Positions 43,030-51,430 of a stretch of 64,000 bases of DNA are shown here, one piece after another. The DNA is taken from assembly GCF_001434115.1 (NCBI RefSeq), contig NZ_AZDW01000037.1, positions 1 to 64,000 on the forward strand, given 5' to 3'. The DNA is from Levilactobacillus zymae DSM 19395. Lineage in GTDB: Bacteria; Bacillota; Bacilli; Lactobacillales; Lactobacillaceae. Made by a program: the position numbers and the translations under genes. How positions within the stretch are numbered: position 1 is the stretch's first letter; every line of letters begins with the position of its first letter. Under the pieces are notes generated by a model, which was not told the DNA's origin, did no database searches, and saw only the letters and a list, made by a program, of their open reading frames with translations.

Positions 43030-43599
43030 CTAATGGTGACGGAGTTGGGCAATCCGTTCTTGGGTGGCGAATTTCTGTAAGAGTTCGCTTTGTTTGGCCG
43101 TTTGAGTGGCTAGATCCGTCAAAAAATCGATTTCTAGATCACTTAGCGGTGCCTGGGATTGTGCGGCGGTCAGTAGGTCGTCGACGGCCTGGTCCAACCG
43201 GTCGTTGGCCGTGTGGAGGGCGGCGAACGCTGACGTGGCGGTCAAGCCGACCCCGGGCGTCGACGTGCGGGACGACTTGGTCGCTGGGACAGCTGACGTA
43301 GCGGAGTCCTTCGCTGGTTTGACGTCCGCGTCGGCCACGAAGTAATAGTAGACTTCGCGCGGCTTTAAAGCCGCCTTTTGGATTCGGTGGTCGATGGACG
43401 GTGCCGCGGAGACGGCCCCCATGACGGCGGTCTGCGGGTAACCCTGTTCGCCTAACATCTGCCGTAATTGCACGGCCCGGATGCCCCGGATACCGGGGAA
43501 CCGCTGCTCGGACACGACCTCAATTTTATCCTCATCTTGTAGCCAGGCAATGATCTGCTTACGGATCTTGGCCGCCTGACTATTCTTGGTATTCGCCAA
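43030..43599 (-). CDS. Protein of unknown function with N-terminal winged-helix-like region
   Basis: 189 residues, not recognised. Residues 1-95 are compact and basic (AAKIRKQIIAWLQDE, IRAVQLRQMLGEQGYPQTAVMGAV) and could be a winged helix. A Ser/Thr/Ala-rich linker and a helical, probably coiled-coil C-terminus (about 125-185, TANDRLDQAVDDLL) follow. The start is TTG, supported by GGAGGGTG 7 bases upstream. Single-gene unit, no partner. Confidence -1.
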   Translation of the reverse strand: MANTKNSQAAKIRKQIIAWLQDEDKIEVVSEQRFPGIRGIRAVQLRQMLGEQGYPQTAVMGAVSAAPSIDHRIQKAALKPREVYYYFVADADVKPAKDSATSAVPATKSSRTSTPGVGLTATSAFAALHTANDRLDQAVDDLLTAAQSQAPLSDLEIDFLTDLATQTAKQSELLQKFATQERIAQLRHH

Positions 43600-43926
43600 T
43601 ATATGTCACCCTCCAACCGGCAATTAATGATTAATTATTGTCGGAATTATTAATAATATTAGACCATTTTTTAGGGGGCCGATGCAAGCACTAAACGTGG
43701 CTTTTCGTGAATTACGGGTCATTTTTCGGGGCCCCTGCAAATTTCTCAGTCAAATATGGTACAATCGACGTACATGGTGAAATTTTAGGGGCGACAATCC
43801 CCCTCAGCTTCCACGTGATTGGCCGCAGGACGAGAATGCGACTGCCGATCGGAAGTCCCGACGGCGGGGGCCATTGGCCATCTGCGCGTCCAGTAGTCAG
43901 TTTATTGAATATAGGAGTGAACAATT
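43600..43926. other. Intergenic region with structured leader
   Basis: A TACAAT -10 element at 43760-43765 (weak -35) lies about 160 bases before the next start codon. The leader is GC-rich: GGGGCGACAATCCCC hairpin near 43790, then TGGCC (43820) pairing with GGCCA (43872 region) around ATGCGACTGCCGATCGGAAG. It may be a regulatory leader of the gene at 43927. Confidence -1.
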
Positions 43927-44193
43927 TTGCATATTTTTAGAGATGAAAACGGAATTCGCCTGGTGGTTTCCCATCAACTGGGCCACTTTGCGGCACGCTT
44001 CGCAGACTATGCGCCAGAGCAGGAGTTCATCAACTACGAACTAAGCAAGGATAAGCGGGGACGTTATCATCTAGTCATCGAGAAAACGAACCTCACGGAA
44101 CTCGCAGCCCCAGTTTTTCAAAAGGAACTGGTCTTCGGAGACTTGGGTGATACCCTGACCCCGCTGGCTGGCGTGACCCTGATGTTAATCTAG
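43927..44193 (+). CDS. Small protein of unknown function
   Basis: 88 residues, not recognised; no membrane segment or cysteine. HIFRDENGIRLVVSHQLGHF and GRYHLVIEKT suggest a small alpha/beta fold. Starts at TTG with TAGGAG 9 bases upstream. Preceded by the structured leader and closed by a terminator at 44205. Confidence -1.
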   Translation: MHIFRDENGIRLVVSHQLGHFAARFADYAPEQEFINYELSKDKRGRYHLVIEKTNLTELAAPVFQKELVFGDLGDTLTPLAGVTLMLI

Positions 44194-44204
44194 TTTGGAA
44201 CCAA

Positions 44205-44246
44205 AGCGCCACCACCTAACGTTATGTTGGGTGGTGGTTTTTATTT
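44205..44246 (+). terminator. Rho-independent terminator
   Basis: GCCACCACCTAAC pairs with GTTGGGTGGTGG around GTTAT, then TTTTTATTTTT. Confidence -1.
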
Positions 44247-44359
44247 TTCTATAATATTACAGGGTAATTAGTCGTTTCGGTGAGACGTGTGAGTTGCATA
44301 ATGTAATTATCAGAGTTACAGTATAGACAACAAATCAATCATAAAGGGGTTTTGTTCTC

Positions 44360-45001
44360 ATGACAAACGTATTAGTTCTTGGTGCTCACGGTAAGATCGC
44401 CCGGTTAGCTACGGCAATGTTGCTCGCCGACACCGACGCAAAGTTGACCCTCTTCTTACGGAACGCGCAACGCTTAAGCGACGCCGCTAGCGACCGGGTC
44501 ACGGTTGTCGACGGCGACGCTGCTAACGTCAACGACCTGACGCAAGCCATGGCCGGGATTGACGTGGTGTACGCGAACCTGGCGGGGCACAATATCGAAG
44601 CCCAGGCACAAGCGGTAGTGACCGCGATGGGGCAGGCCGGCGTTAAGCGGCTGATCTGGATTTCCACGTTGGGCATTTACGACGAAGTCCCTGGCGCCTA
44701 TGGTCGGTGGAACCATCAGATGCTGGACGGCGGCTACCTGGAGACCTATGCAGCTGCGGCGAAGGTCATTGAGGGTTCGCCGCTCGACTACACGATCATC
44801 CGGCCGGCCTGGTTGTCGAACCACGACGAAGTGGCCTACGAAACCACTCAGAAGAACGAACCCTTCAAGGGCACCGAGGTCTCACGGAAGAGTATCGCGG
44901 CGGTGGTCACCAAGCTGGTCGCAGATCCTAGCCAACACGTGCGCGAATCGCTGGGGGTTAACAAACCGAATACCGACGGCGACAAGCCAGCCTGGTACTA
45001 G
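44360..45001 (+). CDS. NAD(P)H-binding NmrA-like/SDR-a5 protein
   Basis: 213 residues of the atypical short-chain dehydrogenase type. The N-terminal nucleotide motif VLVLGAHGKIARLA (GxxGxxA) and the middle LIWISTLGIYDEVPG and YTIIRPAWLSN match NAD(P)-binding NmrA/BVR-B-like proteins of lactobacilli. The classical SDR Tyr-x3-Lys is absent, so it may sense redox state or reduce an unknown substrate. AAAGGGG precedes the ATG at 10 bases. Confidence -1.
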   Translation: MTNVLVLGAHGKIARLATAMLLADTDAKLTLFLRNAQRLSDAASDRVTVVDGDAANVNDLTQAMAGIDVVYANLAGHNIEAQAQAVVTAMGQAGVKRLIWISTLGIYDEVPGAYGRWNHQMLDGGYLETYAAAAKVIEGSPLDYTIIRPAWLSNHDEVAYETTQKNEPFKGTEVSRKSIAAVVTKLVADPSQHVRESLGVNKPNTDGDKPAWY

Positions 45002-45297
45002 GAAATTAGGGCTTAGTCATCTAAACAAGCAAAAAGTGTGCAATTTAGGACGATTCGCTGTATAACTAAAGTGTGCGTTTAAAGATAGCGCATAGCAGTA
45101 AGTACCTTACTTAACGGATAACTTATAATCATACTGAGTCCGCATTATAGAACCTTTCCTCCAAACAAGAACCTATAAGTTTTGTGGCCGTTGGTTATGG
45201 GCTATGCGAACCGAGTGTCGACATCCTGGTGGTGGCGGCACTTTTTTTGACCAATTTTCGGCTAATTAAGCGGGCGATAAATTTTTGAATATTTTGG
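45002..45297. other. Intergenic region
   Basis: About 300 bases, AT-rich, without a believable gene. CCACCAGG/GGTGGTGGCGG-type bases near 45225 with a T run (45240-45248) could act as a weak terminator. Confidence -1.
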
Positions 45298-45326
45298 TTG
45301 CAACCGCTTACAACTCGTGTTATATT
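45298..45326 (+). promoter_or_regulatory. Promoter with embedded cre site
   Basis: TTGCAA, 17-base spacer, TATATT. The CcpA-type site TGCAACCGCTTACA (45299-45312) overlaps the -35 and spacer, so bound CcpA would block RNA polymerase. Confidence -1.
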
Positions 45327-45332
45327 ATAGGC

Positions 45333-45932
45333 GTAGAAAGGATCAGGGGTGGTCAATTCAGTAACAAGTACCACTTGATCTAGTTGATACAACGTGTCAG
45401 TTTCGTAAAGCCGATTTCCGTTTTGACGTAAGTCTGGTTTAGAAGTACGAACACCAGTACCAAGCACCATGTTCCACAAGTTACAGCTTCAGGATTTAGC
45501 ACCATGCGTCAGAACCAACAGGTAAACCTTCTAACGAACTCTAGGAAGAAACAAACGTAAAGCTTCAGGGTTTAGGCACTTCACAAGAATTGAATAGGGT
45601 TTTAGCAACACCGTGAAAATTGTTCTGAGATGGATAAACAAAGTTACACCTAGAGCTCGGAGGTCAGCTTAGTCAGGATCATGCGAGGATTTCAAGAAGA
45701 ATCGTTAGAGCGTTGACTGAACGGGTTGATGAAGGAATTAAGGAAACACTGAAAACGGTAGCCAGAAATTAAATGGATGAGAATGGTTGCGTCAGTTCAG
45801 TCGGAAAAATATAGTGTATGAGGCGATTAAGAATTATTAAGATTACAAGACGGAAATTCCGGGATCACGCCTACCTTTCTACGACCGAGTAGACTTCAAG
45901 TTGATTCTTTATCAAACTTGAAGTCTATTTTT
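45333..45932 (+). ncRNA. Long non-coding transcript, catabolite-controlled (candidate)
   Basis: About 600 bases between the cre promoter and a strong terminator hold no plus-strand ORF of 60 codons or more. Several foldable elements are visible: GATCAGGGGTGGT with ACCACTTGATC at the 5' end, CTGGT with ACCAG near 45440, and an 18-base imperfect repeat GCTTCAGGATTTAGCACC (45486) / GCTTCAGGGTTTAGGCAC (45562). An 8-codon reading frame with AAAGGA begins at the 5' end (GTG at about 45349). A ~40-residue open stretch without start (ELGGQLSQDHARISRR) near 45665 may be a gene remnant. It is not tmRNA, RNase P or 6S as far as I can tell. Confidence -1.
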
Positions 45933-45933
45933 G
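45889..45933 (+). terminator. Strong terminator of the long transcript
   Basis: TAGACTTCAAGTT pairs with AACTTGAAGTCTA around a ~12-base loop, then five T. Confidence -1.
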
Positions 45934-46256
45934 ACCCCTCGAGTTAGTCGGTGGACCCATTAGTTAAGGCCATAATCTAAACAAACGTTCAGGCTCAGTC
46001 CCCCCACCTAAGACGGGGATTCCGGGTAAATTGCCCCACGTAAATCCTTTTAACTTAAATGATAACGGTTTCGAAACGCTGATTTGACGGTCTTAACCAC
46101 TAAGCAGTTAATGGGCATAATGTTCGGAAAAACCGGCTTTTTACGATTTTCTTAAATCGGGGATTTACAGCGCTTTATTGAAAAGGTATATTATTACTAA
46201 GGCCCACAACGAATCTAGTTCGGAAAACACCGTTATGGGAAGAGGGAGTGAGTCAC
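45934..46256. other. Upstream region of the phosphopentomutase-like gene
   Basis: Contains a weak cre-like TGATAACGGTTTCG near 46058, a small CGATTT-TCTT-AAATCG hairpin near 46145 and the promoter at 46164-46192. No gene. Confidence -1.
46164..46192 (+). promoter_or_regulatory. Promoter of the phosphopentomutase-like gene
   Basis: TTTACA, 17-base spacer, TATATT; about 60 bases before the start codon. Confidence -1.
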
Positions 46257-47084
46257 GTGGCCTTTCATCGCATTTTCGTTGTTGATTTTGCCGGTTTGGG
46301 ATTAGGCGAAGCGTCCGATGCCAACCGCTTTCAATCCGTAGGTGCCGATACGCTCGGCCATGTCGCAGTTAGTTGGCCCGGTCAACTAAAGCTCCCAACA
46401 TTACAGCAATTAGGTCTGGGCAATATTCGGATTGACCATCCCGTCGCCGGCGTTGAACCGGTCGACCATCCCTTAGGGTTCTACGGGCGCCTGCACATGG
46501 CGGCTCAGGGGAACCGGCGGCCCACGGGGCTGCGGGAGATGTGGGATTACACCGGAGAGATTCGCACGGAAAACGTGTTTACCACGTTGACGGCCGCGGG
46601 TTATCCCGTGACCTTAGCGGGACCGTTTCTTAGCTACTTAGCTACCCAGACGCCGGCCAGCCGGTATCAGGTCGGTAGTAACCAGGCTAGTTTCCGGATT
46701 CTCTACGAGCGGTTGAACGATCCGGCTTCCGGGTTGACTTACATCTCTTTGCCGGAGATGCGGTTTGCCGGCGAGCATCAGGACCTGATGGGTTTCGGTA
46801 CCGCGTTGACGGCGGCCGACCATTACCTGGAACAGGTGGTCCACGATATGGGGGCGAACGACCTCTTGATCGTCACGGCCACCCACGCCGCCGACCCGAC
46901 CTTCGGCTTAACGCCGACGCGGGAGTATCTCCCGTTGCTGGTGTACTCCCCATCACGGGCCAACGGTTTTGCCTTAGGCATTCGGCGGACCTTAGCCGAC
47001 GTGGGCGCCACCATCCTCGAGAACTACGGGGTGGCCGCGACCAGCGCCGGACATAGTTTATTAAATGAAATTACGCAAATCTAG
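46257..47084 (+). CDS. Degenerate phosphopentomutase (DeoB) homologue, probably not a mutase
   Basis: About 275 residues against ~390 for DeoB. Similarity runs over the whole core: HRIFVVDFAGLGLGEASDANRF, GADTLGHVA, GNIRI, HPLGFYGRL, then TREYLPLLVYSP and GATILENYGV. The cap domain is almost missing. Comparing with Bacillus DeoB: first metal Asp kept (VVDF); the GKDTMTGHWE loop with catalytic Thr is GNRRPTGLREMW; the late ligands Asp286, Asp327 and His339 are Arg, Thr and Pro, while His291 and His328 remain. It most likely cannot bind both Mn ions, so it may be a sensor or have another reaction. GTG 46257 is preferred (AGGGAG 9 bases upstream; N-terminus then aligns with DeoB). It leads the nucleoside gene cluster. 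Confidence -1.
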   Translation: MAFHRIFVVDFAGLGLGEASDANRFQSVGADTLGHVAVSWPGQLKLPTLQQLGLGNIRIDHPVAGVEPVDHPLGFYGRLHMAAQGNRRPTGLREMWDYTGEIRTENVFTTLTAAGYPVTLAGPFLSYLATQTPASRYQVGSNQASFRILYERLNDPASGLTYISLPEMRFAGEHQDLMGFGTALTAADHYLEQVVHDMGANDLLIVTATHAADPTFGLTPTREYLPLLVYSPSRANGFALGIRRTLADVGATILENYGVAATSAGHSLLNEITQI

Positions 47085-47270
47085 CGAACAAATCCTTGAA
47101 AGGGGGTGAGGGACAGCATCAAGCCGCTTCAACGGCGTAAAGCGCAAGGACTAACGGCAGGTATATCACTTATTCAAATTTCACCAATCCCGTTAGGCTT
47201 TCCCGTTGAACCGGTGTCGTTCGTGACAGGAATTATGCGTACATAGTTTCTGCAAGTAACATCGTGTCCT

Positions 47271-47301
47271 AACGTGGGCAGTGGGGCGCCACGCCACGTT
47301 A
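47271..47301 (+). promoter_or_regulatory. Hairpin before nupC
   Basis: TAACGTGG pairs with CCACGTTA across GGGGCGCC, about 30 bases before the nupC start and close to its ribosome binding site (GAAAGAGG). The preceding ~180 bases show no known riboswitch. Confidence -1.
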
Positions 47302-47330
47302 AACAATATCGGAAAGAGGTATTTTGACCA

Positions 47331-48587
47331 ATGTTAGTCGCAATTAATATTCTCGGGGTAATCGTTTACCTCGCTATTGCCTTTCTTTTCTCCAAGAATA
47401 AGAAAAAGATCCACTGGCGTTCAGTGGGTATCGTGTTAGTACTTAACGTCGTATTAGCCTGGTTCTTCACGAGTTTCAGTATCGGGCAAGACATTGTTAA
47501 GGGTGCGGCCGATGGGTTCAACTGGTTAGTCCAAGTGGCTTACCAAGGGATCGTCTTCGCCTTACCTAACTGGGTTACGCCGGAATTCGGTGGGACCGCT
47601 AAGTCAATGAACTTCGTTACGAGTTCATTGCTGCCAATTTTATTGGTTGTTCCAATGTTCGATATCCTGACTTACATCGGGGTCTTACCTTGGATCATCA
47701 AGTGGGTTGGTCGTGGCCTTTCCTTCATTACCGGTCAACCAAAGTTCGAATCATTCTTCTCCGTTGAAATGATGTTCTTAGGGAACACTGAAGCCTTAGC
47801 CGTTTCCCAATTACAATTAAAGAGTATGCGTAAGGAACGGAACTTAACGCTGGCCATGATGTCCATGTCATGTATCACGGCGTCCATTCTGGGGGCTTAT
47901 ACCCAAATGGTTCCTGGTCAATTCGTTTTGACGGCCGTTCCAATTAACATCTTAAACGCAATCATTGTCACGAACTTATTGAACCCCGTTGACGTGGCTC
48001 CTGAAGAAGACACCATCGCTAAGATTGGTGGCTCCAGTGCCAGCGCCGCTACTGAGGGTGTTGAAGAAGACGGCAAGAAGGAACCATTCTTCTCCTTCTT
48101 GGGTGACTCTATCTTGGGTGCCGGTCGTCTGATCTTGATCATCGCCGCTAACGTTATCGCCTTCGTTGCCTTAGCTGCCTTGATCGATAAGCTGTTGGGC
48201 TTATTCAACCCATGGCTGTCTTTGGAACACATCTTAGGGATCATCATGTTCCCATTTGCTTGGTTAATGGGTCTGAACGTGCACGACGCGTTCGAATTTG
48301 CCCAATACATGGGGACTAAGTTAGTCACGAACGAATTCGTGGTTATGGGTAAGATTGCTTCCACCATCAACACTGGTGCCTTCTCCGCTCACTACCGCGC
48401 AATTCTGACGGTCTTCTTAACTTCCTTCGCCAACTTCTCTACGACTGGTATGATCATCGGTTGTTTCAAGGGGATTGTCGACCAAGAAAACAACGACTTG
48501 ATTTCTAAGAACGTTGGTTACATGTTACTTTCCGGGATTCTGGTTTCCTTGCTTTCTGCCGGGATCGTTGGGATCTTCGTTTGGTAA
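47331..48587 (+). CDS. nupC: Concentrative nucleoside transporter
   Basis: 418 residues of the NupC/CNT family, which couples nucleoside uptake to protons or sodium. About ten membrane segments with the conserved re-entrant and motif regions: EMMFLGNTEALAVSQLQLKSM, SMSCITASILGAYTQMVP and SFANFSTTGMIIGC. An insert with acidic/Ser-rich residues (DVAPEEDTIAKIGGSS) lies in the central loop. Codons are biased like highly expressed genes. It supplies nucleosides to the hydrolase encoded at 50238. Confidence -1.
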   Translation: MLVAINILGVIVYLAIAFLFSKNKKKIHWRSVGIVLVLNVVLAWFFTSFSIGQDIVKGAADGFNWLVQVAYQGIVFALPNWVTPEFGGTAKSMNFVTSSLLPILLVVPMFDILTYIGVLPWIIKWVGRGLSFITGQPKFESFFSVEMMFLGNTEALAVSQLQLKSMRKERNLTLAMMSMSCITASILGAYTQMVPGQFVLTAVPINILNAIIVTNLLNPVDVAPEEDTIAKIGGSSASAATEGVEEDGKKEPFFSFLGDSILGAGRLILIIAANVIAFVALAALIDKLLGLFNPWLSLEHILGIIMFPFAWLMGLNVHDAFEFAQYMGTKLVTNEFVVMGKIASTINTGAFSAHYRAILTVFLTSFANFSTTGMIIGCFKGIVDQENNDLISKNVGYMLLSGILVSLLSAGIVGIFVW

Positions 48588-48827
48588 TCAATTTGCATTA
48601 AACTGTTTTGAAAAGATAGCCCAGGGGCCTGGCCACTGGGCTATCTGTGTCAGGTGACCTCGTGGTTTAGTTTAGACGAGGTTTCGGCTGATGCGCGTCA
48701 TCGGCCGTACGGGTGCCGACCTTCCTAGCAGGGGAGTGAAACCCAGCCGGGTGCGTGAGACCATTCGGTTGCAAAGCCCGTGAAGTCTGTACGTCGGGTT
48801 GTGGCGTATTGAAAGATAGGGAAATCT
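48588..48827 (+). other. Structured leader between nupC and the purine permease gene
   Basis: First a perfect hairpin AGATAGCCCA / TGGGCTATCT (48613-48647) without a T tract. Then about 170 GC-rich bases that can fold strongly (CGGCTGATG-CGC-CATCGGCCG near 48690) and contain two related motifs GGGTGCCGACC (48712) and GGGTGCGTGAGACC (48750). They do not match the purine, xanthine or PRPP aptamers that I know. A regulatory leader for the permease is likely. Confidence -1.
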
Positions 48828-50162
48828 ATGGATAAGCAACAAGCGCAGGCGCAACGAGCGGAATCGGCCATTGAACGGGCCAACAACATGACGCTCCGTG
48901 AAGCCTTGCGAGATAAGGAGGTCGTTCGCAACGAAATCATTGCGGGCGTGACGGGCTTCTTTGCCATCTCCTACATTATTATTGTGAACCCGCTGATTCT
49001 GAAGGATGCGGGGATTCCGACCGACCTGAGTGTCTTTGCGACGATCTTCTCGTCCGTGATTGGGTGTCTGATTATGGCCTTCTGGTCCAACGCCCCAATC
49101 ATCTTGACGCCGGGAATGGGAGTCAACGCCTTCTTTACCTACACGATTGTGGTCAACATGGGCCTCAGTTGGCAGGAAGCCTTGGGAATCGCGGCCGTTG
49201 CCAGTTTTGCGTACATGTTGATCGCCTTCACCAAGGTGTCGACGATTCTCTCGGAGGCGATTCCCGAATCGCTGAAGAGTGGGATTACCGCGGGAATTGG
49301 GCTCTTCTTGGTCGAAATCGGCCTGGAAAAAGCGGGCCTGATCGTCGCCGGTAAATCGTCACTGATCGTGTTGGGGGACTTGACCAAGCCAACGCCGTTA
49401 CTCGCGTTGTTTGGCTTAGTCTTGAGTTTGATTCTGTATCTGCGAAAGATTAAAGGGAACTTCTTCATTGCCATCATTGCCACTAGTCTGCTGGCGTTCT
49501 TCTTGGGCGTCAAAGACAGTGACACACCCAATGTGGATTTGGCGCGCTTGGGGCAATACCATAAGATCGTGTTCCAAAACGACTTCTCCCACTTGATTAG
49601 CACGCCGTTTATCTTGGCCGCCTTTTCGATGACCATGATTCTGGTGTTCGAGTCGATGGGCCTCTTGCAAGGGTTACTCCCGAACAAGCAGAAGTTTAAG
49701 AAGACCTTCGAAGGGAGTTCCGTCACCACCTTCCTCTCCGGCTTTATGGGGACCAGCCCAACTGTGGCGGCCGCCGAAAGTGCTTCGGGGATCGAAAGTG
49801 GGGGCCGGACCGGGATTATGGCGTTAGTCGCCGCCGTCCTGTTTGCCCTGTCACTGATCTTCGTGCCGCTACTGGCCTACGTGCCGTCTGCGGCGATTGC
49901 GCCCGTGATTATCATTACGGGGGCGTTAATGATGGCCGCTATCGGTAACATTCAGATGGCGGACTTCTCCGAATGGTTCCCCGCGTTTTTAATCATCGTG
50001 TTGATTCCATTCACCAATAGTATTTCGACCGGATTGGCCTTTGGCTTTGTGGCTTACCCGATTATGAAACTCGCCATCGGCAAGGGTAAAACCTTGACCT
50101 GGCCAGTTTACCTGCTGGGAGTACTGTTCCTACTGGACTTGGTCTTTAGTGCCATGCTCTAG
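48828..50162 (+). CDS. Purine (guanine/hypoxanthine) permease, AzgA family
   Basis: 444 residues with 12-14 membrane segments. The N-terminal NEIIAGVTGFFAISYIIIVNP and TPGMGVNAFFTY, and later FMGTSPTVAAAESASGIESGGRTG, are signature stretches of the NCS2/AzgA subfamily (PbuG/PbuO-type), which imports adenine, guanine or hypoxanthine with protons. GATAGGGA stands before the ATG. It lies between a nucleoside transporter and a nucleoside hydrolase, so the cluster handles both nucleosides and free bases. Confidence -1.
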   Translation: MDKQQAQAQRAESAIERANNMTLREALRDKEVVRNEIIAGVTGFFAISYIIIVNPLILKDAGIPTDLSVFATIFSSVIGCLIMAFWSNAPIILTPGMGVNAFFTYTIVVNMGLSWQEALGIAAVASFAYMLIAFTKVSTILSEAIPESLKSGITAGIGLFLVEIGLEKAGLIVAGKSSLIVLGDLTKPTPLLALFGLVLSLILYLRKIKGNFFIAIIATSLLAFFLGVKDSDTPNVDLARLGQYHKIVFQNDFSHLISTPFILAAFSMTMILVFESMGLLQGLLPNKQKFKKTFEGSSVTTFLSGFMGTSPTVAAAESASGIESGGRTGIMALVAAVLFALSLIFVPLLAYVPSAAIAPVIIITGALMMAAIGNIQMADFSEWFPAFLIIVLIPFTNSISTGLAFGFVAYPIMKLAIGKGKTLTWPVYLLGVLFLLDLVFSAML

Positions 50163-50185
50163 TAGGGCGTGCTTTCCCGGTAAAA

Positions 50186-50199
50186 CGTAAGCGGTTACG
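50186..50199 (+). promoter_or_regulatory. cre-like palindrome before the nucleoside hydrolase gene
   Basis: CGTAAGCGGTTACG is a symmetrical match (12 of 14) to the CcpA consensus. Directly upstream, TTTCCCGGTAAA (50173-50184) differs by one base from the Noc-binding core TTTCCCGGGAAA. Confidence -1.
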
Positions 50200-50237
50200 A
50201 GCTGTGAAATTTGAGTACTTTTTAGGAGGAAATAAAA

Positions 50238-51152
50238 ATGACGATTAAGATTTTAATGGATACCGACCCCGGAATTGACGATGCTGCTGCCTTAACCATG
50301 GCGATCAACGACCCTAAGATTGACTTGAAGTTGATCACCACGGTGGCGGGTAATGTGACGGTCGACAAGACCACCAAGAATGCCTTGAAGATCGTGCGGT
50401 TCTTCAACCAAGACATCCCAGTGGCGGCTGGTGCCGAACAACCACTGTTCAAGGACTTTGAAGATGCTGCGCGGATTCACGGGGAATCCGGGATGCCCGG
50501 TTACGATTTCCCAGAAGACCTGCCTAAGCCGTTGAACAAGACGGCCGTGGAAGCCTTACATGACGAAATCATGGCCAGCAACGACCCAATTACTTTGGTT
50601 CCAACGGGGTCGTATACCAACATCGCCTTACTCTTCTCCGAATACCCAGAAGTAAAGAGCCACATCGACCGGATCGTGGCCATGGGTGGTGCCTTAGGCA
50701 AGGGGAACATGACCAGTGCGGCCGAATTCAACGTCTTCACCGACCCAGATGCCGCCGCCATCGTCTACAAGTCCGGTATTCCAATCGTTATGGTGGGCTT
50801 GGACATCACCATGAAGGCCTTACTGACCAACGAAAACATCGAAAAACTCCAACACTTAAATGAAGCCGGGCAAATGTTGCACGACATCATCATTAACGAT
50901 GGGGACCACAACGACAAGGGGAGTGCGATGCACGACGTCAACACCATCTTCTACCTCTTGCACCCAGAAGCCATTACGACCGAAGACATGTGGGTCGACG
51001 TGGTCACTCAAGGTCCAGCGATTGGGGAAACCGTTGGCGATATCCGGGGGGCTTACCACAACGGTAAGACCAACGCTAAGGTGTCTGTCGACATCGACGA
51101 CCAAGCCTTCAACGACTGGTTCATGGAAGAAGTTAAGAACATTAAGATGTAA
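50238..51152 (+). CDS. Ribonucleoside hydrolase (IunH/RihA type)
   Basis: 304 residues; cleaves nucleosides to base and ribose. The calcium-binding cluster DTDPGIDDAAAL at the N-terminus is the family signature; further ligands and substrate residues appear in VPTGSYTNIALL, MGGALGKGNMTSAAEFNVFTDPDAA (in parts) and the C-terminal DHNDKGSAMHD. AGGAGG precedes the ATG. Placed after nucleoside and purine transporters, it should feed free bases to salvage and ribose to sugar metabolism. Codon bias is strong. Confidence -1.
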   Translation: MTIKILMDTDPGIDDAAALTMAINDPKIDLKLITTVAGNVTVDKTTKNALKIVRFFNQDIPVAAGAEQPLFKDFEDAARIHGESGMPGYDFPEDLPKPLNKTAVEALHDEIMASNDPITLVPTGSYTNIALLFSEYPEVKSHIDRIVAMGGALGKGNMTSAAEFNVFTDPDAAAIVYKSGIPIVMVGLDITMKALLTNENIEKLQHLNEAGQMLHDIIINDGDHNDKGSAMHDVNTIFYLLHPEAITTEDMWVDVVTQGPAIGETVGDIRGAYHNGKTNAKVSVDIDDQAFNDWFMEEVKNIKM

Positions 51153-51193
51153 GTAAACGATTAGTTTGGCGGATTTTGCCAAGCAATGCGTGG

Positions 51194-51233
51194 AAAACGT
51201 TCCGTTGCCTGACCGGTGACGGGACGTTTTTTG
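51194..51233 (+). terminator. Rho-independent terminator
   Basis: AAAACGTTCCG pairs with CGGGACGTTTT around a ~15-base loop, then TT. Confidence -1.
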
Positions 51234-51316
51234 GAATCTTTACACAAACGACAACCTAACGATACGGAAACGCGACGTTGGCTTGCTATGATAAGGGTGA
51301 ATCAGGGGGAAAGAAG

Positions 51317-51418
51317 ATGGTTTGCATGTCTGTCATGGATACCGAAACCTTAATCTTGTTAATTTTGACCTGGTTACCGATGTTATGGCTTTCTAAGCCA
51401 GCCCATCATCGTCGCTAG
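51317..51418 (+). CDS. 33-residue membrane micropeptide
   Basis: A small reading frame, MVCMSVMDTE then a hydrophobic segment TLILLILTWLPMLWL and a basic end KPAHHRR. AGGGGGAAAGAAG stands at ideal spacing before the ATG, a TATGAT -10 element lies ~25 bases upstream (51290-51295), and a strong terminator follows 12 bases after the stop. One membrane helix with a positively charged C-terminus is typical of small regulatory membrane peptides and type I toxins. I cannot assign a family. Confidence -1.
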   Translation: MVCMSVMDTETLILLILTWLPMLWLSKPAHHRR

Positions 51419-51430
51419 TCTTTCCGTTGG

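Noticed and set aside
45195-45479. Minus-strand reading frame of 94 codons
   Set aside because: No ribosome binding site, no recognisable motif, and it overlaps the well-formed plus-strand cre promoter and candidate RNA.
45333-45932. tmRNA, RNase P RNA or 6S RNA
   Set aside because: The conserved ends and core motifs of these RNAs that I know are not present.
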